38,529 nucleotides of DNA from Novacetimonas hansenii JCM 7643 (GTDB lineage: Bacteria; Pseudomonadota; Alphaproteobacteria; Acetobacterales; Acetobacteraceae), in contig NZ_BANE01000011.1 of NCBI RefSeq assembly GCF_000964405.1, forward strand, positions 1 through 38,529. The letters are read 5' to 3'. A program made the translations under genes and the position numbers. The notes beneath the pieces were generated by a model. That model ran no database searches. It worked only from the letters and a program-made list of their open reading frames with translations, and was not told where the DNA came from. Of this stretch, positions 17,371 to 26,055 are shown piece by piece. Position 1 is the stretch's first letter. Each line of letters begins with the position of its first letter.

Positions 17371-18840
17371 ATGGAAAGTTTCAGTGCAGGGAAAATAAAA
17401 TTCTGGAATCGCGCCTTCTTTGCGCCCCTGATTCTTGCCTTTGTCATGACAACCCTGCTTGGTGCATGTTCCGTTGGTCCCCACTATCACCCGGAACACG
17501 CTTTCCTACCCGCGCATTATCACGAAGATGACGCCCGCGACCCGGATTTCCGTCCACAGGAACTGGTCCAGTGGTGGCAACAGTTCCATGATCCCATCCT
17601 TGATCGCCTGGTCTCGCTTGCCTTTGATTACAATCACGATATCCGTGCCACGGCGCAACGTGTCCTGATTGCCCATGCGCTGCGTGATATTGAGGCATCA
17701 CAATGGTATCCCCAGATTGATTTCAGCAGCCTTAATGGCGACCTGATGAAATCGACAAGCCTGTCGAATTCCATGCCGCATGTGGATGACCTGCCGCGTG
17801 ATCCACACGCCTCTTTGCTGTCTTACGGATTTGGAGCAAGCTGGCAGATCGACCTGTTTGGACGCATACGCCACCAGGTTGATGCCCGCGACCGGGCCGT
17901 TGAACAGGCACAGGAAAACCGGCACGCCATCATGCTGACTGTGCTTGCGGAGGTGGCACGCAACTATATGACATTACGGGGCACGCAACACCGCCTGGAC
18001 ATCATCAATCAGCATATCGTCACGGCCGGACATCTATATGACCGCGCCATACGCCTTCAACAAGCCGGGGTGGGCAATACGCTGCATGTCGCACAGACGG
18101 CATCGCTGCTCCACACACAACAGTCACAACGCGCGGCACTGTGCAAGACGATCAGCCAGAGCATACATACACTGGAAATCCTGGTCGGGCATATTCCGGG
18201 CACATTGCGCGCGGAACTGATCACCACCGTGCCATTGCCACGCGTGCCGCCTGCCCCACGGACATTGCCGGTCCGCCTGCTACGACATCGGCCCGACATA
18301 CGCCGGGCGGAACGGATCTATGCCCAGGCAACGGATGATATCGGGACCGAGGTGGCCGGTATGTATCCGAATATCGTAATCCCGCTGACATATACACCCA
18401 ACGCCTCCACCGTTTCACAACTGTTTGCGGCCGGGGCGCAGGCGTGGCAGGCGCTTGCCATGACATCACTGCCTCTTGGGCATGGGGGACAGCAGCAGGC
18501 ACGGGTAAGGTCGGCACAGGCCATCGCCGAAGCAGGGCGACTGCATTACCATCAGCAGATCCTGACCGCCCTGCGGGAGGTAGAGGACGCCATCGTCGCA
18601 TGGAATGGCAAGAAAACCCATGTACACCTGCTGCATCAGGCGGCATTGCAAAGCCGTCTTGCCAACCTGCGCAGCCGCAGACTTTACGAGGCCGGGATTT
18701 CAGATCTTCTGAACGTTCTGGAAACAGAGCAGTCCGCCCTGCGGGCTGAGGATACTGAATTATGCGCCCATATTGACTGGCTCCACCGGACGGTTGACCT
18801 GCATGTCGCGCTAGGCAGTGGATGGGAAAGCCGTATCTGA
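17371..18840 (+). CDS. NodT/TolC-family outer-membrane efflux lipoprotein
   Basis: This 489-residue protein is the outer-membrane channel of a tripartite exporter. A signal peptide ends in the lipobox LLGAC (Cys about residue 33), followed by SVGPHYHPE, a hallmark of the NodT-type RND-partner branch. Two repeated OEP domains follow: FHDPILDRLVSLAFDYNHDIRATAQRV, ASWQIDLFGRIRHQVDARD, LAEVARNYMTLRGTQ, then LLRHRPDIRRAERIYAQA and ALREVEDAIVAWNGK. The C-terminal residues LHVALGSGWE close the fold. There is no neighbouring periplasmic adaptor or RND pump gene, so it must work with a distant partner. The 244-bp region before it is AT-rich and could hold its promoter. Confidence 0.9.
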   Translation: MESFSAGKIKFWNRAFFAPLILAFVMTTLLGACSVGPHYHPEHAFLPAHYHEDDARDPDFRPQELVQWWQQFHDPILDRLVSLAFDYNHDIRATAQRVLIAHALRDIEASQWYPQIDFSSLNGDLMKSTSLSNSMPHVDDLPRDPHASLLSYGFGASWQIDLFGRIRHQVDARDRAVEQAQENRHAIMLTVLAEVARNYMTLRGTQHRLDIINQHIVTAGHLYDRAIRLQQAGVGNTLHVAQTASLLHTQQSQRAALCKTISQSIHTLEILVGHIPGTLRAELITTVPLPRVPPAPRTLPVRLLRHRPDIRRAERIYAQATDDIGTEVAGMYPNIVIPLTYTPNASTVSQLFAAGAQAWQALAMTSLPLGHGGQQQARVRSAQAIAEAGRLHYHQQILTALREVEDAIVAWNGKKTHVHLLHQAALQSRLANLRSRRLYEAGISDLLNVLETEQSALRAEDTELCAHIDWLHRTVDLHVALGSGWESRI

Positions 18841-18874
18841 GCCTGTATTTTTCATATCCCAATGTAATGCAGAC

Positions 18875-18891
18875 ATTGTGCGACGCACAAT
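18875..18891. promoter_or_regulatory. Perfect 17-bp palindrome, candidate operator
   Basis: ATTGTGCG-A-CGCACAAT (18875-18891) is a perfect 8-1-8 palindrome placed 35 bp after the efflux gene stop and 112 bp before the DUF3311-symporter pair. Its odd centre and lack of a U-tract fit a dimeric-regulator site (GntR- or TetR-like) better than a terminator. The regulator is unknown. Confidence 0.55.
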
Positions 18892-19002
18892 TTATATCGT
18901 AATTTTATTATAATTACTTAAATATAAACATTAATACTTGACATCCATAAGCATTTTTCAGATGTTTTTGCACGGCCACTAAAAACAAAAAAGACGGTCA
19001 GC

Positions 19003-19179
19003 ATGAAACAAGCCTGTTTGCTTCTCCTCCCTTTCGTGGGCCTGTTATGGGTTCCACTATATAACCGAACGGACCCGGTTCTGTTCGGTTTCCCATTTTT
19101 TTACTGGTATCAACTGGCATGGGTGCCCGTCACCTCGGTGCTGATCTGGTGCGCATGGAAAACGGGGAAACGCTCATGA
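19003..19179 (+). CDS. DUF3311 small membrane protein, symporter partner
   Basis: This short gene encodes 58 residues: MKQACLLLLPFVGLLWVPLY, then NRTDPVLFGFPFFYWYQLAW and a second hydrophobic segment VPVTSVLIWCAWKTG. The layout (two membrane segments and a P-F-FYWYQ motif) is that of DUF3311, small proteins encoded next to sodium:solute symporters of the MctP type. Its stop overlaps the symporter ATG by 4 bp (ATGA), so the two are translationally coupled. AGACGG precedes the start. The role is presumed to be an accessory subunit of the transporter, as for YhdT beside PanF in E. coli. Confidence 0.85.
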   Translation: MKQACLLLLPFVGLLWVPLYNRTDPVLFGFPFFYWYQLAWVPVTSVLIWCAWKTGKRS

Positions 19180-20687
19180 ATACGACACCCTTACCCGGCG
19201 CGGCCGGAATTGGCGTTTTCATCTTCTTTTTCGTCGCCACCATCGTAATCGGCACCACCGTGCGCCTGTGGCGCCCACTGCTGCAGCGGGGGCGGACACG
19301 TCCCACCACGGGGGGAAACGATGAATGGGGCCTTGGTGGTCGCGCATTTGGCCCATGGATCACATGGTTCCTGGTCGGGGGGGATTTCTATACCGCCTAT
19401 ACGGTCATCGCCGTTCCTGCCCTTGTCTATTCAACCGGGGCCTATGGCTTTTTCGCCCTGCCTTATACCATCATCGTCTATCCGTTCATTTTCGCCGTCA
19501 TGCCACGACTGTGGACGATCGCGCGTAATGGCGGCCATTCCACGGCGGCAGACGTGGTGCGTGCACGTTTCAACAGCCGCACTCTGGAACTTGCCATCGC
19601 CCTGAGCGGCCTGGTCGCAGTCCTGCCTTACATCGCGCTGCAATTGATCGGCATCCGCACCGTAATCGAGGCGCTGGGTTTTTCCGGCACCCTGCCATTG
19701 GTCTTCGCCTTTGTCTCTCTTGCAGCCTATACATGGCTTGGGGGTCTGCATGCGCCCGCCCTGACGGCATTCATCAAAGATGTCATGATCTATATCGCGG
19801 TCCTTGCCGCCGTTACGATCGTGCCGATGTATCTGGGCGGATATGGACACATGTTTTCTGTTGCGGCGCAGCACCTGCCTGCAACAACAAACGGGCAACC
19901 GCTATCATCATCTCAGGTCATTCCTTACGCATCGCTGGCCCTTTCCTCCGCCTTTGCCGCATTCTTATATCCCCACACACTGACTGGTATCCTTGCGGCA
20001 AAATCCGCCGATACCATCCGGCAGAACGCTGTCTTCCTGCCGATCTATACAATTGTGCTGGGCCTGATCGCCATGCTTGGCCTGATGGCACATGCGGCGG
20101 GTATCGTGACCTCCTCATCCTCTCAGGTTGTGCCGCAGCTTTTCCTTGCGATCTTCCCGTCATGGTTTGCAGGGTTCTGCTTTGCCGCCATCGCCATCGG
20201 GGCACTGGTGCCCGCATCAGTCATGGCGATTGGCGCAGCCAACCTGATTATGCACAATATCCTGACCGGTCATAAGAATTCGGTTGCAGGGGCACGGATG
20301 GCAGGCTTTGGCATCAAGGTAGGCGCATTGCTGTGTGTCCTGTTCCTGAACGCCAAATTTGCAATCGACCTGCAGCTTCTGGGCGGAGTGATAATCCTGC
20401 AAACTTTCCCGGCGCTGGTACTGGGATTGCTGCCACTGCGTATGCCTGCGCCCGCATTGATCGCGGGGTGGGTCATCGGGTCGGTTGTTGGGTTGTGGTT
20501 ATGCTGGCTTGACGGGTTGAAGCCACTACACACGATTGGCACGGGCACGATGACGGTTGCCGTCTCCACTGGCCTGCTGGCACTTGTAATAAATATTGTC
20601 GTGACGCTGGGCTGTTCTATGGCCATGCGCGCACTGCGTGTCCCTGCATCACCAATGGCACTCCCTGCCGAACCGCAGGGGAAATGA
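19176..20687 (+). CDS. Sodium:solute symporter (SSS family), MctP-like carboxylate permease
   Basis: This 503-residue protein with about 13 membrane segments belongs to the SSS family. Seen: the polar patch GGRAFGPWITWFLVGGDFYTAYT near residue 60, PRLWTIARNGGHSTAADVVRARF, and YTWLGGLHAPALTAFIKDVMIYIAV, the usual family signature region. Pairing with DUF3311 points to the monocarboxylate permease (MctP) subgroup, which takes up lactate, pyruvate, acetate or related acids; that would suit an acetic acid bacterium but is inference. The ATG at 19176 is chosen for its 4-bp overlap with the upstream gene; the frame is open to 19119. A strong terminator follows. Confidence 0.9.
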   Translation: MNTTPLPGAAGIGVFIFFFVATIVIGTTVRLWRPLLQRGRTRPTTGGNDEWGLGGRAFGPWITWFLVGGDFYTAYTVIAVPALVYSTGAYGFFALPYTIIVYPFIFAVMPRLWTIARNGGHSTAADVVRARFNSRTLELAIALSGLVAVLPYIALQLIGIRTVIEALGFSGTLPLVFAFVSLAAYTWLGGLHAPALTAFIKDVMIYIAVLAAVTIVPMYLGGYGHMFSVAAQHLPATTNGQPLSSSQVIPYASLALSSAFAAFLYPHTLTGILAAKSADTIRQNAVFLPIYTIVLGLIAMLGLMAHAAGIVTSSSSQVVPQLFLAIFPSWFAGFCFAAIAIGALVPASVMAIGAANLIMHNILTGHKNSVAGARMAGFGIKVGALLCVLFLNAKFAIDLQLLGGVIILQTFPALVLGLLPLRMPAPALIAGWVIGSVVGLWLCWLDGLKPLHTIGTGTMTVAVSTGLLALVINIVVTLGCSMAMRALRVPASPMALPAEPQGK

Positions 20688-20694
20688 TCCAGCC

Positions 20695-20721
20695 AAGGCG
20701 GGAGATCATTTCTCCCGCCTT
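20695..20721 (+). terminator. Rho-independent terminator after the symporter
   Basis: AAGGCGGGAGA (20695-20705) and TCTCCCGCCTT (20711-20721) form a perfect 11-bp stem with loop TCATT, 8 bp after the symporter stop, followed by TTAAA. Confidence 0.85.
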
Positions 20722-21424
20722 TAAATGGGAAAGGATCATTCCAGGGCATCGCTTTTTACAAAATGGAATTCCTGATTTTTTATACTGCATAAATATATGA
20801 AATAGGAGGGTTTCAGACCATTTTCTATTTATTATTTAGTCAGGACTTTCCCCTGCCATCTTCGGATGGTATCTGCACCTCTATGAAGATGATTTGAAAA
20901 CAATGGAATTCATAAGAAAATATTTTATATATTACCTTGTTTTTGAAATAATTTCATATAATTTAAGGTAATTTATAATTCCAATAGCTTACTGATTTTC
21001 TTCATTCAGGCAGCCTGTTGCCTGATCCTCCCAATACCAGCAGGAACCGACCGGATATACTATTTTATCCAAGGTATTCCTGCCCCACATAAAATATATC
21101 ACCATAAGGGAAATCACGCTTATGCGGATTTCGGCAAACGATCTACTTACCCCTTAGCAAGCAACAGATATTTTCGAATAAATTTTACAATACCCTGAAA
21201 TAATCTGTCGATTACAATAGAAGTGACACGATACACAAAGATATCGCATACACGCCAATTCAGGGCTTCCAGATTGGATGTCTTGACCCAAAAAAACGTA
21301 AGACACCAACATCACAGCCAGTATGTATCAGGAGGATAGTGCCAATAGAAAACTTGACAGCAAGCACATCTGCATCAAATCTGTGCTTATTCAACACTAC
21401 TTATATATTATTACAACAGGCACA
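20722..21424. other. Long AT-rich non-coding gap
   Basis: About 700 bp without a credible gene on either strand. Two compact hairpins are visible: TGCCATC-TTCG-GATGGTA (20854-20871), with a stable UUCG tetraloop, and TCAGGCA-GCCTGT-TGCCTGA (21006-21025). Neither has a U-tract. A small RNA gene is possible but not supported further. Confidence 0.4.
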
Positions 21425-21452
21425 AAAAAGGGGCGCCAGAGCACCCCTTTTT
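21425..21452 (-). terminator. Rho-independent terminator of the cold-shock gene
   Basis: Read on the minus strand, AAAAAGGGGTGC-TCTG-GCGCCCCTTTTT forms a 12-bp stem including one G-U wobble, ending in a T run, 10 bp after the csp stop. Confidence 0.85.
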
Positions 21453-21462
21453 CCCATGGCAA

Positions 21463-21669
21463 TCAGACAACCTGCAGGTTTGCTGCCGACGTCTTGCCAT
21501 TACGACCTGTTTCCAGTTCGTAGGACACTTTCTGACCTTCGTTCAGACCATGCAGGCCTGCGCGCTCCACGGCGCTAATATGGACGAAAACGTCTGCTGT
21601 GCCGTCATCCGCCTCAAGAAAGCCAAAACCCTTTTGGGCGTTGAACCATTTAACTGTGCCTGTAGCCAT
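21463..21669 (-). CDS. CspA-family cold-shock protein
   Basis: This 68-residue protein begins [20 protein letters not shown] and carries both RNA-binding motifs, RNP1 (KGFGFL) and RNP2 (VFVHIS), on the five-stranded OB fold. The start at 21669 is set by family alignment and by AGGAGT 8 bp upstream; the frame runs on to 21711 without homology. It is monocistronic with its own terminator. Such proteins melt RNA secondary structure and may be constitutive or cold-induced; a long AT-rich upstream region could hold a structured leader, but none was recognised. Confidence 0.95.
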   Translation of the reverse strand: MATGTVKWFNAQKGFGFLEADDGTADVFVHISAVERAGLHGLNEGQKVSYELETGRNGKTSAANLQVV

Positions 21670-22484
21670 GACAGGACTCCTATATAACCCGGCAGCCATG
21701 CGACCTTGCATGGATTAAAACCCTTCATTTGCGGAGAAACCGAACAGTGCCGATTGGACACATAGTAGCTTTACCGTGGCAGAAAAGTTCAGCCGTGGGC
21801 CTTACATAAATCAAGGCGCTTTCAAATGCACGGTTTTTATTATTCCAGACACAGAATATTTCATGCCTGCGCCGGGAATAAGGATCAAATCCGGCTACAG
21901 GGGACTGTAAAAAATAACTTTTTTTGTCAATATATGAGCTTTCATCCGCCTGAGAATCAGCCATCAAGGTGAATAATATCGCATGACCACATATCAGACC
22001 CGGTCCAGAAGGCGAAAGTCCTGCCAGTCGCTTTCCCTATATGCACATACTTTCTACCGAGGGGGAGAATACCAACACCGCACCATCCCAATCACCACCC
22101 AGGACTGGCAGGGGAAGCATATCCAAAATCAGGCGCGGTAATTAAATTTTATATATAATATATATTTAATTTTTAATTATATATAGGTAAAATACCTATT
22201 GAGATAGGAAATAAATACCATCCCACAATCAGGAAAATAAAATAATTTATTGCATATCAGGCTAGCATTTTCAGGCATGCGGTTTACAGCCCATCTCTGC
22301 GATAACGCATGCCGCCTGTGTGGCACGCTGAATGAAGGCCCGCATTTATGTCCACGGACAGGCTGAACCTTGCTGTCGGGACGGAACGTGGAAGATGCGT
22401 CATTCTATGGATATTGCTTGTCAGGATGGGGCCTCCGTCAATCGGTTGCAACGGACATCGATAATACAGGGCGTCCTTACGCCC
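21670..22484. other. Divergent intergenic region between csp and the MscS-type channel
   Basis: The stretch is AT-rich with no convincing gene. Visible elements are a 10-bp inverted repeat, CCTGCCAGTC (22020-22029) and GACTGGCAGG (22103-22112), and a strongly AT-rich inverted repeat with arms AATTAAAT (22140-22147) and ATTTAATT (22164-22171). Promoters for both flanking genes should lie here. The channel frame is open from 22332, without homology before 22485. Confidence 0.45.
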
Positions 22485-24896
22485 ATGATCCTGCACATCG
22501 CCATCATGGCGATCCTGCTGCTTTCACTTGCGGGCCTCCATGGTGTCGCCCATGCGCAGGACACTGCCCCTGGTCTCGATAACGGTGCTTCTGCCCCCGG
22601 CATTAGCCGTGAGCAGGCGCAACAGGTATTGTCGGTCATCAACGACCCTGAAAAGCGGGCTGCGTTTGAAAATACGCTCTCTGCCCTTGTATCCCAGTTG
22701 CCGCCCCCATCCTCCCCTCACCATGCATCCCCCTCGCCCACCGCTACGGATACCCTTTCCGTCCAACCCGATAGCCTGGGTAGCGACTTTGTGCAGGACA
22801 TGTCGTCCCTGCGCGATCGCCTGCTGGTGCAGGCCCAGCATTTCGTCGCCCTGTTTGGGGACCTTGTCTTTGTTGCGCACTGGACACACACGGTATTCAC
22901 CGACCAGCAATCACGCGGCATCATGCTTGATGCAGTGGGACGGGCGACGTTTATCCTGCTGATTGCCCTGATGGCAGAACATGTCATCTCCCTCCTGCTA
23001 CGTCGCCCGCTCAAAAGTGTTACGGCACGTGCCATTGCTACCGAACATCGCCTTGCCATGACGGCATCCCCGGCCACCCCACAGGCCATGAATGATATGG
23101 ATGCACAACAGGCCCAGCAACAGGATGCACAGGCGCAGCACGCCACATTACGCCTGCTGGCGCGCGTGCCATATTCCCTTCTGCATCTTTTGATAAAACT
23201 GCTACCGGTGGGGCTGTTCCTTGCATTGGGTTACGCTTTTGCCTCCCTTCTGACCACGACGCACCAGGCGGCACTTGTCACGATCACACTAACAAACGCC
23301 TATGTCGTCGCGCGCGTAGTGTATCTGCTGATGGAAACGCTTTTCGTTCCGCATTCGCCCGCCATCCGCCTGTGCAACGCCTCCGACCAGACGGCCTTCA
23401 TGGTGACGCGCTGGCTCAATTTCCTTGTGGCGGCTCCTTCGGTTGTGGTCTGCCTGTCCACGCTTGGTGGCGTATTTGACATGCCCGCACGTGGGACAGA
23501 AGCGATCATTCGCACTGTGGTCCTGGTGGAACACGTGCTTGTAGCAATTTTTACATGGCGGGTACGCATGCATGTGGCGGCCGCCCTGCAACCGTCCGAA
23601 CGTCTGCGCAAACAGCCATTCTGGATGTTCATGGGGCGGATCGTCTATCTGTGGTGGGTCCCGGCGATGTTCTTCAACTTCGCATTATGGCTGATCTGGG
23701 CAACACATATCAGCGGGGGATATGAATGGATCATCCGCACGGTCATCCTGACGACACTTGTCATCATCCTGTCGCGGCTGTTTTCATTATTGGCCTATAA
23801 CCTGCAAAATCGTCTATTTCATATCTCTCCCACTCTGGAGGCACGCTACCCCGGCCTACAGGCACGCGTGAACCATTATTACCCCATTGCGCGCAAAACA
23901 CTGGCTTTCCTGCTTTCTTTCGTGACCATGGTGCTTTTCCTGCAATCCCTGGGGCTGCCGGCCATCCATTTTTTCCTGCATGGACGGCTTGGAACCAAGA
24001 TCATTGCCGCACTCCTGACGGTTCTTGTCGCCTACACGATTGCGATCATCGTATGGGAAGGCGTCAATGCGGCACTTCAGAAACAGATCGACCATTTCGA
24101 TGCCACCGCACAGGAAGGCCGCGCCAGTCGCCTGCGCACCGTCCTGCCCATTATCAAGACGGTGCTACTGGCGATCATTGTTATCATTGTGGCAGTGACC
24201 ACACTGTCGCAGATCGGGATCAATGTTGCTCCACTGCTGACAGGGGCGGGGATCATGGGCGCGGCCATCGCCTTTGGCGCGCAGAGCCTGGTCAAGGACT
24301 TCATCACCGGGTTCTTCATGCTGGCGGAAAATGCGGTGCAGGTGGGGGATTGGGTTACGGCAAGCGGTATTTCCGGCACCGTCGAACATCTGTCGATCCG
24401 CACGTTGCGCCTGCGTTCGGTCAATGGAGACCTGCATATCATCCCATTTTCCGAAGTCTCCTCCATCGCCAATACATCACGCGATTATAACCTTGTGGTC
24501 ACGAATTTCATGATCGACCTGAGCGAAGACCCGCAGCGTGTTGCCACGATCCTGCATGAAGAACTCGAAGAACTGCGCAAAACCACGCGCTACGGACACC
24601 TGATCCTGACGGAATTCTCCTTCCTCGGGATCGAGCAGGCCGATGGCAACGGGGCCAATTTCCTTGGGGCTTTCCGCACGACGCCCGGATCGAAATGGAC
24701 GGTCTATCGTGCTTATTACAGCAGGCTTGCAGTCAGAATGAACAAGGAAGGAATAAAATTCCCAACACCCAGCAACATCAATCTTCTGGCTAACGTACCC
24801 GGGGCTTCGGCACTGGATATCCGCCTGAAGGACACCACGCCTCCAATATCTGGACAGAAAGCAGGACCACAGGCGGTTCCCCCGCAGACCACCTGA
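22485..24896 (+). CDS. Large MscS-family mechanosensitive channel (YbiO-like)
   Basis: The product (803 aa from 22485) opens with a signal peptide (MILHIAIMAILLLSLAGLHG, then VAHAQ), followed by a periplasmic region with NDPEKRAAFENTLSALVSQL, a Pro/Ser-rich linker, many membrane segments, and a C-terminal MscS core. The core shows IGINVAPLLTGAGIMGAAIAFG followed by AQSLVKDFITGFFMLAENAVQVGDWV (the pore helix and beta domain entry) and VNGDLHIIPFSEVSSIANTS. Length and layout fit E. coli YbiO, a minor-conductance channel protecting against osmotic downshock. A start at 22332 is possible but leaves 51 unmatched residues before the signal peptide. Three or more hydrophobic clusters lie upstream of the pore helix, more than in MscS itself. 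Confidence 0.9.
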   Translation: MILHIAIMAILLLSLAGLHGVAHAQDTAPGLDNGASAPGISREQAQQVLSVINDPEKRAAFENTLSALVSQLPPPSSPHHASPSPTATDTLSVQPDSLGSDFVQDMSSLRDRLLVQAQHFVALFGDLVFVAHWTHTVFTDQQSRGIMLDAVGRATFILLIALMAEHVISLLLRRPLKSVTARAIATEHRLAMTASPATPQAMNDMDAQQAQQQDAQAQHATLRLLARVPYSLLHLLIKLLPVGLFLALGYAFASLLTTTHQAALVTITLTNAYVVARVVYLLMETLFVPHSPAIRLCNASDQTAFMVTRWLNFLVAAPSVVVCLSTLGGVFDMPARGTEAIIRTVVLVEHVLVAIFTWRVRMHVAAALQPSERLRKQPFWMFMGRIVYLWWVPAMFFNFALWLIWATHISGGYEWIIRTVILTTLVIILSRLFSLLAYNLQNRLFHISPTLEARYPGLQARVNHYYPIARKTLAFLLSFVTMVLFLQSLGLPAIHFFLHGRLGTKIIAALLTVLVAYTIAIIVWEGVNAALQKQIDHFDATAQEGRASRLRTVLPIIKTVLLAIIVIIVAVTTLSQIGINVAPLLTGAGIMGAAIAFGAQSLVKDFITGFFMLAENAVQVGDWVTASGISGTVEHLSIRTLRLRSVNGDLHIIPFSEVSSIANTSRDYNLVVTNFMIDLSEDPQRVATILHEELEELRKTTRYGHLILTEFSFLGIEQADGNGANFLGAFRTTPGSKWTVYRAYYSRLAVRMNKEGIKFPTPSNINLLANVPGASALDIRLKDTTPPISGQKAGPQAVPPQTT

Positions 24897-24915
24897 ACAC
24901 CGCGCATCTCCGTCA

Positions 24916-24950
24916 CCCTGCCTTGCACGCTTACATGAGGCAAGGCAGGG
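24916..24950. terminator. Bidirectional hairpin between convergent genes
   Basis: CCCTGCCTTGC (24916-24926) and GCAAGGCAGGG (24940-24950) form a perfect 11-bp stem with a 13-nt loop in the 64-bp gap between the channel gene and the convergent small gene. The flanking A/T runs are short. Confidence 0.65.
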
Positions 24951-24960
24951 AAAACTGGTA

Positions 24961-25266
24961 TCAGGCCACGCGAATTTCCACCGTATGCAAGCCCTTGAGG
25001 TCATGTGCATCAGGATGACCGACATGGAAAGGTTCAGACGGCAGCATCTTTAGATCGGAAATGCCCGTCAGCGGCAGGCAACTCCACTGCCCGGTCGGCG
25101 CAACACCTTTTTGATGTGCATCTTCTCCACGATAAATCAGGACATGCGCGACACCATCGGTTTCACCCAGAGCATGCGGGGAACCGATATAATTTTTTTC
25201 ATTAAAAGCAAATCCAACAACAACTTTTTTCTGAATTGCCTCACGCAGGCTATCATGAACTGACAT
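24961..25266 (-). CDS. Small WYL-like domain protein
   Basis: This 101-residue protein (MSVHDSLREAIQKKVVVGFA start) resembles a single WYL-type SH3-like barrel: LREAIQKKVVVGFAFNEKNY, IGSPHALGETDGVAHVLIYR, then WSCLPLTGISDLKMLP. WYL domains usually sense ligands such as nucleic acids or cyclic dinucleotides inside larger regulators; here there is no DNA-binding part. The start at 25266 is preferred over 25305 because the domain begins there; GGAAA lies upstream. It stands alone, convergent with the channel gene and downstream of a repeat cluster. The family call is by eye and the function is unknown. Confidence 0.65.
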   Translation of the reverse strand: MSVHDSLREAIQKKVVVGFAFNEKNYIGSPHALGETDGVAHVLIYRGEDAHQKGVAPTGQWSCLPLTGISDLKMLPSEPFHVGHPDAHDLKGLHTVEIRVA

Positions 25267-25502
25267 TAATAATTTCCATTCCGGTCTAAAGAAGGTTTCA
25301 TACACTACGCGTTATAACGCAGCCTGCCTTTTATACCCTTCCCGTCAGACCAGAGAAGTGCGCCACAAAACCCGCAAGCGCAATTCAGCCCTGCATGCCC
25401 CCACCGCCATGCAGCCATGAAATCCCGCATGCCTGCTGCAAAGCCGGAGGCGTGCAGGCAGGACGGTCATATCATGCTGCATGAAGAATTTTTTGAAAAA
25501 CC

Positions 25503-25668
25503 TTAGAGACTTTTTAAGAATGTAAATCCGATAAGATTGTGAAATTATAAAATTTTTTGGTGAATCTTTTTTCAAAAACCTTTGAAAGACGTTGCCTTGC
25601 GATCGAAAGGCAATACCAAAAATCTTTTCCTACTGTTTATCAAAGGCTTGTTTTCAAAAAGTTCCTGA
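25503..25668 (+). repeat. MITE-like repeat, copy b1 (divergent full length)
   Basis: The element starts TTAGAGACTTTTTAAG and ends CTTGTTTTCAAAAAGTTCC, following the same order of blocks as the 31050-31212 copy but with many substitutions. In particular, the GC-rich hairpin has decayed to GTTGCCTTGCGATCGAAAGGCAATA. It is paired with copy b2 in inverted orientation. Confidence 0.65.
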
Positions 25669-25800
25669 AAACAAGAAAAGTTTTTGGGTGCTGACTTTTT
25701 TCAAAAAGGCGGCGTCTTCTGAAGCTTTTTAGAAAAAGCTCACCAAAAAATTTTATAATTTCACGATCTTATCGGATTTAGCTTTTCAAATAATATCTTA
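25665..25800 (-). repeat. MITE-like repeat, copy b2 (inverted)
   Basis: This copy runs opposite to b1. It keeps GGGTGCTGACTTTTTTCAAA, then AAGGCGGCGTCTTCTGAAGC and the outer end through AATATCTTA. A block of about 18 bp near its inner end, present in copy d between two ACAAG repeats, is missing. Positions 25741-25780 are the reverse complement of 25523-25562 at 39 of 40 bases. Confidence 0.7.
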
Positions 25801-26055
25801 TGAAAATATTATTATGTTTCCTAAATATTTTCCCGACAGCCTCATCAATACTGAAAAAATGTCGCAGTTGCATCGGACAGGGCGGACATCGTCAACGCCC
25901 CGGTCCATGCACAATGCACGATCCAAACAAACAATGCGCCACAGATCATACCCACTGCCGCATGGTCGTGTCTTACTCCCCTGCCCGTTGAACATGATGC
26001 CGCCGCAGGAGCATGTAGGGAACGGGTTTGGATCAATTTTCTGACCGCCTGCAAA
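25801..26055. other. Intergenic spacer after the repeat pair
   Basis: The spacer holds only short reading frames with no recognisable product. No promoter, hairpin or RNA was identified. Confidence 0.35.

Noticed and set aside
21725-21967. An 80-codon minus-strand frame upstream of csp
   Set aside because: It has no ribosome binding site, low-complexity content and no family resemblance; it overlaps the probable csp promoter region.
22140-22171. AT-rich inverted repeat as a replication origin element
   Set aside because: There are no DnaA boxes, iterons or replication genes nearby; simple AT composition explains the symmetry.
25503-25800. The repeat cluster as a CRISPR array or integron attachment site
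   Set aside because: The copies are inverted, about 165 bp long and lack regular short spacers; no cas or integrase gene is present.
25800-26044. Several short frames after the repeat pair
   Set aside because: They are rich in Cys, His and Arg without order or homology and lack ribosome binding sites.
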